Assembly (NCBI GenBank): GCA_959599095.1
Contig: CAUGGC010000024.1
Location: 1 to 28,312, forward strand
Direction of reading: 5' to 3'
Source of the DNA: an uncultured Collinsella sp.
GTDB taxonomy: Bacteria; Actinomycetota; Coriobacteriia; Coriobacteriales; Coriobacteriaceae
DNA: 28,312 nt
How positions within the stretch are numbered: position 1 is the stretch's first letter; every line of letters starts with the position of its first letter. The notes beneath the pieces are model-generated. The model was not told the DNA's origin, ran no database searches, and saw only the letters and a program-made list of their open reading frames with translations. Position numbers and translations under genes: made by a program. Positions 1 through 8,120 of the stretch are shown in pieces.

Positions 1-77
1 TCGCGGGGGGGGGGGGGGTTCTTTTTTTTTTTGGGTTGTCGCCGCCACCAAAAAAAAAACACACCCCCCCCCCCCCC
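1..77. repeat. Contig-edge inverted homopolymer fold-back
   Basis: A run of 14 G (5-18) followed by 11 T (22-32) is mirrored by 10 A (50-59) and 14 C (64-77). The two halves form an imperfect inverted repeat around a 17-nt loop. No coding potential is credible here. Such a structure at the first base of a contig is most likely a sequencing or assembly fold-back artefact, although a real hairpin cannot be excluded. The following stretch to 230 holds only the weak hairpin listed next. Confidence 0.6.
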
Positions 78-183
78 GGCCCCGGCAATGCATTTCAGGC
101 TGACCAAAGTTAGATATGCGGTCTCCGGGGCAGCATCAGCAAAGTCCCCATTACATAAAAAATATCAGCCCCCGCAGATCGAA

Positions 184-217
184 ACGGTCGAGAGGGCCTT
201 GCCCGGCGCGAGACCGT
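184..217 (-). terminator. Weak putative terminator downstream of xfp
   Basis: ACGGTC (184-189) pairs with GACCGT (212-217), with a possible inner GGGC/GCCC stem. It lies 14 bp beyond the xfp stop. In the minus direction it is followed only by a short T stretch, and a longer T run comes about 20 bases later. The position fits a terminator but the stem is weak. Confidence 0.3.
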
Positions 218-230
218 CCCGGATGCCTAC

Positions 231-2759
231 CTACTCGTTGTCGCCGGCAGTTAGCTGCGTTGCGGAAAGCGCGCCGTCGGCAGCGGTTGCGGCTGCAGCG
301 TCGGGCCAGACCCAGTCGGTGAAGGCCGGGTGATCGTAGCCCTCGTCGCACGCGAACTCGAAGGCCTCGGTGCGGAATGCCTCCCACTTATCAATCTGCT
401 CGGCAAACTTATCGGCGTCGACCATGCGCAGCACGTCCGCGGCCAGTGCCCAGCGGTCCATGTTGTTCAGGCGCAGCATGTCGAACGGCGTTGTCGTGGA
501 GCCTTTCTCCTCGTAGCCGTGGACGCGGAAGGCGTCGTGGCCGGGGCGGTTCCAGATCAGGCGGCGAATCGTGCCGGCATAGGCGTGGAACGCAAAGAGG
601 ACGGGCTTCTCGCCGCAGCCGAACAGCTCAGCCCAGCGCTCGTCACTGAGAGCCTGGTCGTTCTCGCAGACGTTCTGAATCTTGAGCAGATCGACCACGT
701 TGACGAACCACACCTTGATGCCCAGCTCGCGCAGCATGTCGGTTGCAGCCAGAGCCTCAAGCGTCGGCACGTCGCCGCAGGTGGCGACCACGACGTCGGC
801 CTCGGCGAGCGAGTCGGCGGTCGATGCCCATTCCCAGGTCGCAACGCCCTCGGCGAGCTCCGCCTTGGCCTCGTCGACCGTCTGGAAGGTCGGGGCAGGC
901 TGCTTGCCGCAGAAGATGGCGTTGACGCAGTCGGTGGACTGGTAGACGCGCTCGGCCACGGCGAGAGCCATGTTGGCGTCGGCCGGATAGTAGGCGTTTA
1001 CGATGTGCGTGTCGTTGGCCTTGTTGAGCAGCAGGTCGATAAAGCCGGGGTCCTGATGCGAGAAGCCGTTGTGGTCCTGACGCCAGACGTGGCTCGACAG
1101 CAAAATGTTAAGGCCGCTGATGGGGGCACGCCACGGAATCTCGCGCTTGGTAGCCTCGAGCCACTTACAGTGCTGGTTGACCATGGAGTCGACCACATGG
1201 ACAAAGCTCTCGTAGGAGCTCCACACGCCGGAACGGCCAGTGAGCACGTAGGCCTCGAGGAAGCCCTCGCATTGGTGCTCGGACAGCTGCTCGACGACCT
1301 TACCGGAGCCTGCCAGCAGCTCGTCGTTGGCCTCGTCCTCGTAGAAGCCGGCGTCCCACTGCTTCTTGGTCACCTTGTAGGCAGCCTGCAGGCGGTTGGA
1401 CGCGGTCTCATCGGGACCAAAGATGCGGAAGTCATCCATGTTCTTGGCCAGAACGTCGGCAGTGTACTCACCAAAGACGCGGGCGGCCTCGGTGGAGCCC
1501 CAGCCATGACCCTTAGTTGCGACGGGGACCTCGTGGGCATGAACATCGGGCAGCTCGAGCTCGCGACGCACCTTACCGCCGTTCGCGTTGGGGTTGGCGC
1601 CGATGCGCAGCTCGCCGGTCGGCATAAAGGCCGTCACCTCGGGGCGCACCTGGCCCTCGGGTGTAAAGAGCTCCTCGGGCTTGTAGGAACGCAGCCACTC
1701 GCGCAGCACGCGGAAGTGCTCGTGGGTGTCCTTGGCACTCGCCAGCGGCACCTGATGTGCGCGCCAGGAGTCCTCGGTCTTCTTGCCGTCGATGTGCTTG
1801 GGGCAAGTCCAGCCCTTGGGCGTACGGAACACAATCATGGGGTAGGCCGGGCGGACCACGGTCTCGCCTGAGGCGGCCTGGGCCTGCGCGGTGGCCTTGA
1901 TGTCACAGATCTCGTCAAAGACCTGCTCAAACAGGGCAGCGAAACGCGCATGAATGCTTGCGTGGCTCTCGTCGTCAAAGCCGGCGACAAAGAAGTGCGG
2001 CTTATAGCCCATGCCCTCAAAGAACTTGGTGAGCTCTTCGTCGGACACGCGGGCAAGGATGGTGGGGTTGGCGATCTTGTAGCCGTTGAGGTGCAGGATC
2101 GGCAGGACGATACCGTCGGTTGCCGGGTTCACGAGCTTGTTGGACTGCCAAGAGGTCGCGAGCGGGCCGGTCTCGGACTCGCCATCGCCCACCACGGCCA
2201 CGGCCAGCAGGCTCGGGTTATCCATAACGGCGCCGTAGGCGTGGCTGAGCGTGTAGCCGAGCTCGCCGCCCTCGTGGATGGAACCGGGCGTCTCGGGCGC
2301 AAAGTGGCTCGGGATGCCGCCGGGATAGGAGAACTGGCGGAAGAACTTCTGCAGGCCGGCCTCGTCATTGGTGATGTCGGGGCGAATCTCGCGGTAGGTG
2401 CCGTCGAGCAGCGACTGAGCAGTACCGGCGGGGCCACCGTGACCAGGGCCCATCAAGAAGATAGCATTCTGGCTGTGGTCGGCAATGAGACGATTGACGT
2501 GACCAAACAGGAAGTTGATGCCGGGCGTGGTACCCCAGTGGCCAACCAGCCGGTGCTTAACGTCCGGACGACCGAAGTCGCGCGTCTCGCCGGTCTTCTC
2601 GTCGACAAAGTCGGGGCGCATTAGCGGGTTAGAGCGAAGGTAGATCTGACCGACGGACAGATAGTTCGATGCGCGCCAATACAGGTCGACGCCCTCGAGC
2701 TCGGAAGTCGGCACCTCGTGGCCCAGCTTTTGCCACGGCGTCCCCAGTGTTTTAGCCAT
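231..2759 (-). CDS. xfp: Xylulose-5-phosphate/fructose-6-phosphate phosphoketolase
   Basis: A thiamine-diphosphate enzyme that cleaves xylulose-5-P or fructose-6-P with phosphate to acetyl-phosphate plus glyceraldehyde-3-P or erythrose-4-P; it is the key step of the bifid shunt and acts in the cytoplasm. The 842-residue length matches the family (about 800-830). Visible family signatures near the N-terminus are VGHWGTTPG, GPGHGGPA, SYPGGIPSHF, EGGELGY and the cofactor-binding stretch GDGESETGP followed by HLNGYKIANPT. The start ATG has an AAGGGA ribosome site about 9 bases upstream. The gene stands alone behind its own promoter, downstream of a LacI-type regulator on the same strand, with two operator palindromes between them. 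Dual specificity for both sugar phosphates is inferred from family; the sequence cannot prove it. Confidence 0.96.
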   Translation of the reverse strand: MAKTLGTPWQKLGHEVPTSELEGVDLYWRASNYLSVGQIYLRSNPLMRPDFVDEKTGETRDFGRPDVKHRLVGHWGTTPGINFLFGHVNRLIADHSQNAIFLMGPGHGGPAGTAQSLLDGTYREIRPDITNDEAGLQKFFRQFSYPGGIPSHFAPETPGSIHEGGELGYTLSHAYGAVMDNPSLLAVAVVGDGESETGPLATSWQSNKLVNPATDGIVLPILHLNGYKIANPTILARVSDEELTKFFEGMGYKPHFFVAGFDDESHASIHARFAALFEQVFDEICDIKATAQAQAASGETVVRPAYPMIVFRTPKGWTCPKHIDGKKTEDSWRAHQVPLASAKDTHEHFRVLREWLRSYKPEELFTPEGQVRPEVTAFMPTGELRIGANPNANGGKVRRELELPDVHAHEVPVATKGHGWGSTEAARVFGEYTADVLAKNMDDFRIFGPDETASNRLQAAYKVTKKQWDAGFYEDEANDELLAGSGKVVEQLSEHQCEGFLEAYVLTGRSGVWSSYESFVHVVDSMVNQHCKWLEATKREIPWRAPISGLNILLSSHVWRQDHNGFSHQDPGFIDLLLNKANDTHIVNAYYPADANMALAVAERVYQSTDCVNAIFCGKQPAPTFQTVDEAKAELAEGVATWEWASTADSLAEADVVVATCGDVPTLEALAATDMLRELGIKVWFVNVVDLLKIQNVCENDQALSDERWAELFGCGEKPVLFAFHAYAGTIRRLIWNRPGHDAFRVHGYEEKGSTTTPFDMLRLNNMDRWALAADVLRMVDADKFAEQIDKWEAFRTEAFEFACDEGYDHPAFTDWVWPDAAAATAADGALSATQLTAGDNE

Positions 2760-2817
2760 TGTTTATGTCCCTTCGCTGTGCGGTCGCCCTCCGATACGGC
2801 AACCTTTCGTTGGGACT

Positions 2818-2860
2818 AGTATATTTGCTAAAACGTTTTATCATGGTGAAAAAACGTTTT
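2818..2860 (-). promoter_or_regulatory. xfp promoter with paired LacI-type operators
   Basis: Two AAAACGTTTT palindromes occur: TAAAACGTTTTA at 2829-2840 (12 bp, perfect) and AAAACGTTTT at 2851-2860. Their centres are 21 bp apart, two helical turns. A -10-like TATACT (minus strand, 2823-2818) lies just downstream of the first box, which therefore sits in the -35/-10 spacer. Palindromes with a central CG are typical LacI-family sites. The adjacent LacI-type gene is the obvious candidate binder. Confidence 0.75.
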
Positions 2861-2901
2861 AGCACCCTTATCAATTCCATCGATTAGCAAAACGCGACAT
2901 T

Positions 2902-2928
2902 CACCTGCGGCATTGCCTGTCACAGGTG
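2902..2928 (-). terminator. Weak hairpin after the LacI gene
   Basis: CACCTG (2902-2907) and CAGGTG (2923-2928) can pair across a 15-nt loop, 36 bp beyond the stop of the LacI-type gene. There is no clear T tract directly after it in the minus direction, so termination is only possible. Confidence 0.25.
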
Positions 2929-2963
2929 CTCCACATTCAGTCTCTGCAAATTGATCAACGTGT

Positions 2964-3992
2964 TTAGTTGTGTTTAGTAAGCTCGAGCACGCTGTCCTTA
3001 ACGATAAGCTCCGGCTCCAGAACGACCTCTTCGGCACGCCTGCCGCCCCTACCGGCAAGACGCTTGGACATGCAGCCAAAAGCATGCTCCGCAAGGACGC
3101 CGGGGTCCTGCTCGATCGCGGTCAGCGCCGGCTCAAAGAGAACGTCGGCTGCCGAGTTGTCATAGCTCACCACCGAGATATCGCCCGGAATGCTCTTCCC
3201 CATCTCGTGCAGGCGCTTGAGCAAACCGAGGGCAATGTTATCCGAGCTTGCGAACACGGCGGTGGCGTCAGTTGCGAGCACCGCCTCCGAGGCCTCGTAG
3301 GCACTCGAAATGTAGTACTCGCTCTCAAACTCCAAACGCGCGTCGATCGGCAGCCCCACCTCGCGCAGCGCGCGCTCATAGCCGGCAAGTCGCTTACGCC
3401 CCGTATTGGAACGGCGCGCGTTAACCAAGCAGGCAATGCGACGGTGGCCCTGCTCGATCAGATAGCGAGTGGCCATGTAGCCACCCATCTCGTGGTCGAA
3501 CATCACCTTGTCGCACTCGAGCCCCTCAATGGCACGGTCGACCATCACGGCAGGGATAGGCAGATGGCTGACTTCTTCGCGCAGGGCGCGGTCGTCGGAG
3601 AACTCGTCGCCTACGACCAGGAAGACGCCATCAACGCCGCGCGTCACCAGCTGGCGCAGCAGCTCCAGATCGTCATCGGCGCTTCCGCCCGAGCTGGTAA
3701 TGAAGAGCGCATAGCCGTCCTCGCGGCAGCGCTTTTCCAGGCTACCGGCGAGCGAGGCAAAAAAGCGGCTCTCGATGTTAGGGACGATAAGGCCCAGGGT
3801 GCGCGACTCGCGCATGACCAGGCTGCGCGCGATCTGGTTGGGAACATAGTGGTTGCGCGCCGCGACCTCTTTGATGAGCTTGCGGTTTTCTTCCGAGATG
3901 CGACAGGGCCGATTATTGAGCACAAGCGAGACCGACGAGGGGGAAAGCCCCACCTCCTGGGCGATCTGCTTGAGGGTGACTTTGTTGGCCAT
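2964..3992 (-). CDS. LacI-family transcriptional regulator
   Basis: A 342-residue DNA-binding regulator of normal LacI-family length. Residues 5-24 (VTLKQIAQEVGLSPSSVSLV) form the N-terminal helix-turn-helix, followed by the hinge region around PNQIARSLVMRES. The rest is a periplasmic-binding-protein-like sensor with typical stretches LGLIVPNIESRFF, VDGVFLV, VPAVMVDR-like IPAVMVDR, FASSDNIALGLL and ISVVSYDN. The start has a strong GGAAGGAG ribosome site and a TATACT -10-like box at 4033-4028 on the minus strand. It lies directly upstream of xfp and the paired operators, so it probably controls xfp in response to a sugar or sugar phosphate. The ligand cannot be told from sequence; regulation of more distant genes is also possible. 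Confidence 0.93.
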   Translation of the reverse strand: MANKVTLKQIAQEVGLSPSSVSLVLNNRPCRISEENRKLIKEVAARNHYVPNQIARSLVMRESRTLGLIVPNIESRFFASLAGSLEKRCREDGYALFITSSGGSADDDLELLRQLVTRGVDGVFLVVGDEFSDDRALREEVSHLPIPAVMVDRAIEGLECDKVMFDHEMGGYMATRYLIEQGHRRIACLVNARRSNTGRKRLAGYERALREVGLPIDARLEFESEYYISSAYEASEAVLATDATAVFASSDNIALGLLKRLHEMGKSIPGDISVVSYDNSAADVLFEPALTAIEQDPGVLAEHAFGCMSKRLAGRGGRRAEEVVLEPELIVKDSVLELTKHN

Positions 3993-4175
3993 CTCGCTCC
4001 TTCCGGGTTTACGCGCAATCTCTTGAAAGTATAGCGACTACCCCTCTACCTCGGTGATAAACACTTTACCAATCCGGTAGACGGCTGTTTTATCGCCGCC
4101 AGCGCACCAAATCCGTCCGGGTGGGGTATATTGCAATCGATTGATGACAACGACCACCAAAAGGCGGATATTCGT

Positions 4176-5138
4176 ATGCACGAGAACGACTTTTTTAACG
4201 AGGACCTGCTGTGCGCGCTTGCTGGCGTTGCCGGCGAGGACAACGTACTGATGAGCGAGCCCATGCGCGAGCACACCACGTTTAAGATCGGCGGCCCGGC
4301 CGACGTCTTTGTCACGCCCGATACCGAGCAGGGCCTCGTCGCCACGCTCGATACCTGCTATCGCTGCGATCTGCCCCTCACCATCGTGGGCAACGGCTCC
4401 GACCTACTCGTCGGCGACAAGGGCATCCGCGGCGTCGTCGTGGCGCTGGGCGAAGGCCTCTCCGACATTACGATCGACGGCACGCACGTCACGGCGGCAG
4501 CCGGCGCGCTGCTTTCCGATGTCGCAGCCGCGGCAGCCGAGGCCGGTCTCACCGGCATGGAGCCCATCTCGGGCATCCCCGGATCGGTCGGCGGCGCCTG
4601 CTACATGAACGCCGGTGCCTACGGTGCCTGCATGGCCGATGTGCTGGAGTCCGTGCGCGTCTACAAACCCGCTCGCCAGCTCGACGACGGCACCCGCGGC
4701 AGCGGCAATATCATCGAGTTCGATGTCGACGAGCTCAACCTGGGTTATCGAAAGAGCCGCATCGCCGATGACGGCTTTATCGTGCTTTCGGCCACCTTCA
4801 ATCTCGCCCCGGGCAACGCCGCGATGATCAAGGCCGACATGGACGACTACCGCCAGCGCCGCGAGGACAAGCAGCCGCTCGACATGCCGAGCGCCGGCTC
4901 CACTTTCAAGCGCCCCGAGGGTTACTTTGCCGGCAAACTCATCATGGATGCCGGCCTGCGAGGACACGCCGTTGGCGGCGCGCAGGTAAGCGAAAAGCAC
5001 TGCGGTTTTATCGTCAACGCCAACCACGCCACCGCCGCCGACGTTGACGAACTCATCCGCGACATCCAAGCCAAAGTCAAAGAGCAGTTCGACGTAGACC
5101 TAGAACCCGAAGTCCACCGAGTAGGCGAATTCCTTTAA
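4176..5138 (+). CDS. murB: UDP-N-acetylenolpyruvoylglucosamine reductase
   Basis: An FAD enzyme that reduces UDP-GlcNAc-enolpyruvate to UDP-MurNAc with NADPH, the second committed step of peptidoglycan precursor synthesis. The FAD-binding part shows TTFKIGGPAD, VGNGSDLLV and ISGIPGSVGGACYMNAGAYG; the substrate part shows LGYRKSR, the catalytic serine in SAGSTFKRP (Ser242) and the C-terminal catalytic glutamate in LEPEVH (Glu312). The length of 320 residues and absence of extra domains fit the type II form. I chose ATG 4176 because AAGGCGG (4161-4167) lies at the right distance. An in-frame TTG at 4131 would add 15 residues, but it overlaps a TATATT -10-like box (4127-4132). The gene stands alone, with a hairpin terminator directly after it. 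Confidence 0.96.
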   Translation: MHENDFFNEDLLCALAGVAGEDNVLMSEPMREHTTFKIGGPADVFVTPDTEQGLVATLDTCYRCDLPLTIVGNGSDLLVGDKGIRGVVVALGEGLSDITIDGTHVTAAAGALLSDVAAAAAEAGLTGMEPISGIPGSVGGACYMNAGAYGACMADVLESVRVYKPARQLDDGTRGSGNIIEFDVDELNLGYRKSRIADDGFIVLSATFNLAPGNAAMIKADMDDYRQRREDKQPLDMPSAGSTFKRPEGYFAGKLIMDAGLRGHAVGGAQVSEKHCGFIVNANHATAADVDELIRDIQAKVKEQFDVDLEPEVHRVGEFL

Positions 5139-5142
5139 CAAA

Positions 5143-5164
5143 GAAGGCCCCGAAAGGGGCCTTC
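5143..5164 (+). terminator. murB terminator hairpin
   Basis: A perfect 9-bp stem, GAAGGCCCC (5143-5151) with GGGGCCTTC (5156-5164), is closed by a GAAA tetraloop and begins 5 bp after the murB stop. The following sequence is AT-rich but has no long T run. Confidence 0.8.
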
Positions 5165-5216
5165 ACCATATTTATTCAGATAACCCAGTCCGGTATGTCA
5201 CGCCTTGGACCCGGAA

Positions 5217-5347
5217 GGTCCGGGGCTGGGGGCGAGGCATAAGGTTGGTCGCGAGTTCCGCACGCAAAGAAGGCCACTTAATGTGGCCTTCGTCTTGCGC
5301 AGGACTGTAGAGCAGGCAACCTTATGCCTCGCCCCCAGCCCCGGACC
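5217..5347 (+). repeat. Hairpin element A (conserved core, private arms)
   Basis: Arms of 31 bp at 5217-5247 and 5317-5347 are perfect inverted repeats. They enclose a 69-nt core (5248-5316) shared with element B (23475-23543) and the visible part of element C. Inside the core a 9-bp stem GAAGGCCAC/GTGGCCTTC (5269-5277, 5283-5291) closes a TTAAT loop, flanked by CGCAA (5263-5267) pairing with TTGCG (5295-5299). The core ends in GGACTGTAGAGCAGG. The element fills the gap between the convergent murB and NlpC-like genes, 19 bp from the stop of the latter. It could be a non-coding RNA, a bidirectional terminator or a mobile palindrome; function unknown. Confidence 0.85.
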
Positions 5348-5366
5348 AACTTGCTTCAAACCGCAG

Positions 5367-6572
5367 CTACGACAGCGCAATACCGCCAAGCCAGCCCCAA
5401 CGCACGCCAGAGCCAGTACCATAGAAGCTAATAAACGAATCAAGCGACTTAGACGTAATGGCACCCTCGTTGCTCATAACGATGCCGCCGCCAACGTAAA
5501 TACCCACATGACCGTAGATAAGGCCCGGAGCACCCGTGCCGCTATGCGATGAGTCGGCAACAATCATGCCCACCTGCAGCGCCGAGCGGTCGGAGCTATA
5601 GCACCATGCGTTAAACATGTCGCACGCATTGCCGCCAAAGTAGCCAACGCCGGCGTTACGGAAGACATTGGTGACCCACGCCGCGCACCAGTTCTGACCC
5701 GGCGAAGGCGTAGAGTAGCACGCGTTGACGACGGCCTGCTGTTTGCCCGAGCCGGCATTCTGTTGCGGGGTTCCGGGCGCATACGATCCGCCACCCGAGC
5801 TCGAACCACCCGAGTAGGAATTGTTCTTGTTCGCGGCAGCCGCGGCAGCGGCAGCCTTCCTAGCGGCCTCCTCAGCCTGGGCAGCAGCGAGGATCTCGGA
5901 ATCGCGCTGAGCCATGAGCTCCTTGACGTCGTCGGAAAGACCGTTCAGCACGGTCTGGACTTCTTGCTGCTTGGCCTGCATGTCCTGCATCTGGGCAGTC
6001 TGCTGGTCCTTGAGCTTCTCTAAGTCGGCCTTCTGCGACTCGAGCTCGGTCTTTTGCGCATCGAGCTCTTCCTGGATGGTCTGAATGTCCTCGATGGCGT
6101 CGCGGTCGCTCTTGTTGATCTTCTCAACGTAATGCGCGTTGGCGACGAGTTCCTCAAACGAGCCAGAGGCCAGCAGCAGCGACAGGATGTTCGTGCCGCC
6201 GGACTTGTAGCTGGCGGCCACGCGATCGGAAAGGTCGTTGCGCTTCTTCTTGAGCTCGGCCTTCTTTTCATCGATCTGGGCCTGCGTGTCGTCAATCTTG
6301 CCCTGGACATTCTCGATGTCGTTGAGGGTCTGGGCATTCTTGTTGGCCAGCGCCGCATACTCATTTGCGATGCTGTCGAGCTGGGCCTGAACCTCGTCGA
6401 GCTGGGCCTGGGCGGCATTCAGTTTATCGGTGGTTTCTTTGGAAGCCTCCGCCGCATGGGCGCGAGCGGGCAGGCCAAAAAGAACTGCCGCAGAAGCGGC
6501 GCCGAACAGGGCCTTGAGGGCAGTGCGGCGCGAGAACTCCTGGGAAAGGATGGAATCGCTGTTTGGTGACAT
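5367..6572 (-). CDS. Secreted coiled-coil NlpC/P60-like peptidoglycan hydrolase
   Basis: A 401-residue exported protein likely to cut peptidoglycan peptides or help cell separation. Residues 13-40 form a signal peptide with a twin-arginine-like start (FSRRTALKAL) and an AHA cleavage motif near 38-40. Residues about 42-240 are long heptad-like coiled coils rich in Q, E, K and D, resembling the PcsB/CwlO type. Residues 240-285 are an Ala run and a Ser/Gly linker. The C-terminal domain has a candidate catalytic cysteine in GQNWCAAWV (Cys296) and histidine in YGHVGIYVG (His355), then N368/E369 as a possible third polar residue. The Cys motif is also compatible with a CHAP domain. The start has GGAG 7 bases upstream. 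The gene is convergent with murB across element A, giving a cell-wall context. Confidence 0.85.
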   Translation of the reverse strand: MSPNSDSILSQEFSRRTALKALFGAASAAVLFGLPARAHAAEASKETTDKLNAAQAQLDEVQAQLDSIANEYAALANKNAQTLNDIENVQGKIDDTQAQIDEKKAELKKKRNDLSDRVAASYKSGGTNILSLLLASGSFEELVANAHYVEKINKSDRDAIEDIQTIQEELDAQKTELESQKADLEKLKDQQTAQMQDMQAKQQEVQTVLNGLSDDVKELMAQRDSEILAAAQAEEAARKAAAAAAAANKNNSYSGGSSSGGGSYAPGTPQQNAGSGKQQAVVNACYSTPSPGQNWCAAWVTNVFRNAGVGYFGGNACDMFNAWCYSSDRSALQVGMIVADSSHSGTGAPGLIYGHVGIYVGGGIVMSNEGAITSKSLDSFISFYGTGSGVRWGWLGGIALS

Positions 6573-6838
6573 ATGTACTCCGTTACATGCTTATTTATAT
6601 GTCGCTCAACTCATACATATTAGCGTACATATGGCGCGTCCCAACGATTTCCACGAACGGCAGGAAACTGCAAGGTCAGCGGCTCGTAAGCAAATGCCAA
6701 AGATCAGGTTATGCGTACGCAAGCTCTTCTATGAGTACGTTAGCACAATCCTCTGCTTTTCCTACAGCGCACGATTTGGGCGTCCCTGCCTGCGCTATAC
6801 TCCCCTGAAGAAGTGTTCCTGATTCGATAGGAGACTAC
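6573..6838. other. Divergent intergenic region between NlpC-like gene and galE
   Basis: This 266-bp gap holds the start regions of two divergent genes. On the minus side a TATAAA box (6599-6594) lies near the NlpC-like start, among repeated ACATATG-like words (6569-6634). On the plus side TATACT (6796-6801) is a likely galE -10 box without a clear -35. No credible gene is seen. Confidence 0.45.
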
Positions 6839-7900
6839 ATGTCCAAAGCACTCGACCCCAAAGACACCTGCGTCCTCGTTACCGGTGGCGCCGGCTTTAT
6901 CGGCTCGCACACCGTCGTTCAGCTGCTCGAGGGTGGCTACCAGGTCGTCATCGTCGATGATCTCTCCAACTCCAGCGCCGTCGCCGTCGACCGCGTCAAG
7001 ACCATCGTGGGCGACGAGGCCGCCAAGAACCTCACCTTCTACGAGGCCAACGTGCTCGACCGCGATGCGATGAACAAGATCTTCGATACCCATCAGATCG
7101 ACCGCGTCATCCACTTTGCCGGCTTTAAGGCCGTCGGCGAGTCGGTGAGCAAGCCCGTCGAGTACTACCACAACAACATCGAGAACACCCTGGTGCTCAT
7201 CGACGTCATGCGCAACCATGGCTGCAAGTCCATCATCTTCTCGAGCTCCTCGACCGTCTACGGCGACCCGGACAACCCGCCCGTCACCGAGGAGGATCCT
7301 AAGAAGCCCGCGACCAACCCCTATGGTTGGACCAAGTGGATGATCGAGCAGATCCTTATGGACGTCCACACCGCCGACCCCGAGTGGGACGTCGTGCTGC
7401 TCCGTTACTTCAACCCCATCGGCGCTCATCCGTCAGGCCTGATCGGCGAGGACCCCAAGGGCATCCCCAACAACCTGGTGCCCTATGTCGCCCAGGTTGC
7501 CGTGGGCAAGCTCGAGGCCGTTCAGGTCTTTGGCAACGATTACCCCACCCCCGACGGCACCGGCGTGCGCGACTACATCCACGTGTGCGATCTGGCCTCT
7601 GGTCACGTTGCCGCCCTTAACTGGATGAACGGCAAGACCGGCGTCGAGATCTTTAACCTGGGCACCGGCACCGGCACCTCGGTACTCGAGGTCGTCGCCG
7701 CCTTCTCCAAGGCTTGTGGCAAGGAGCTGCCCTACGTGATCCGCGAGCGCCGCGCCGGCGACATCGCTGCCAACTGGTGCGATGCCTCCAAGGCCGAGCG
7801 TATGATGGGCTGGAAGGCCCAGTACGACATCGCGGACATGTGCCGCGATAGCTGGAACTGGCAGAGCCACAACCCCAATGGCTTCGCCGACGCCGAGTAG
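6839..7900 (+). CDS. galE: UDP-glucose 4-epimerase
   Basis: Interconverts UDP-galactose and UDP-glucose with bound NAD+ in the Leloir pathway, and supplies UDP-galactose for surface polysaccharides. The 353 residues fit the family. The Rossmann motif GGAGFIGS lies at residues 16-23, followed by the acidic VDDLSNSS. The active site shows the serine-rich FSSSSTVYG and the YxxxK motif with Tyr162 and Lys166 (NPYGWTKW). Downstream substrate motifs include RYFNPIGAHPSGLIGEDP, GTGVRDYIHVCDLA and FNLGTGTGTSVLEV. The ATG follows ATAGGAG at a good distance. It stands alone with its own terminator, just upstream of the malQ-glgP pair. Confidence 0.96.
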   Translation: MSKALDPKDTCVLVTGGAGFIGSHTVVQLLEGGYQVVIVDDLSNSSAVAVDRVKTIVGDEAAKNLTFYEANVLDRDAMNKIFDTHQIDRVIHFAGFKAVGESVSKPVEYYHNNIENTLVLIDVMRNHGCKSIIFSSSSTVYGDPDNPPVTEEDPKKPATNPYGWTKWMIEQILMDVHTADPEWDVVLLRYFNPIGAHPSGLIGEDPKGIPNNLVPYVAQVAVGKLEAVQVFGNDYPTPDGTGVRDYIHVCDLASGHVAALNWMNGKTGVEIFNLGTGTGTSVLEVVAAFSKACGKELPYVIRERRAGDIAANWCDASKAERMMGWKAQYDIADMCRDSWNWQSHNPNGFADAE

Positions 7901-7922
7901 CAAAAACCTACATACCGCTCTT

Positions 7923-7956
7923 GCCCCGATCTCACGTTGTGAGGTCGGGGCTTTTT
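7923..7956 (+). terminator. galE Rho-independent terminator
   Basis: GCCCCGATCTCAC pairs with GTGAGGTCGGGGC (7923-7951), one G-U pair, GTT loop, followed by five T. It begins 22 bp after the galE stop. Confidence 0.9.
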
Positions 7957-8010
7957 CATGGCATGTAACCATTCGCCGAAAATCGACCAACTTTTTTATC
8001 TTGCCTGTAC

Positions 8011-8022
8011 ATGTTTAAACAA
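8011..8022 (-). promoter_or_regulatory. Candidate GntR operator upstream of malQ
   Basis: On the minus strand this reads TTGTTTAAACAT, 11 of 12 matching the TTGTTTAAACAA consensus found near the GntR and PTS genes. It lies about 100 bp before malQ. A second ACATGTTT word follows directly at 8022-8029. Binding by the GntR-family protein is inferred from motif sharing only. Confidence 0.5.
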
Positions 8023-8120
8023 CATGTTTTACAATAGGCGTATCGAATCAGAACATCGGAGGCGGACTGCACACCCATCGGCAGGCCGACCCCACAACAA
8101 GAAGGTTGGTGAGCGCATTC

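Noticed and set aside
330..1871. A 513-codon plus-strand frame over xfp
   Set aside because: Antisense to a clear phosphoketolase gene; no recognisable protein features or ribosome site.
4131..4175. TTG start extending murB by 15 residues
   Set aside because: The TTG overlaps a -10-like box and lacks a ribosome site; ATG 4176 has AAGGCGG at the right distance.
5217..5347. Integron attC site
   Set aside because: attC sites have conserved outer boxes and a variable middle, the reverse of what is seen, and no integrase gene is present.
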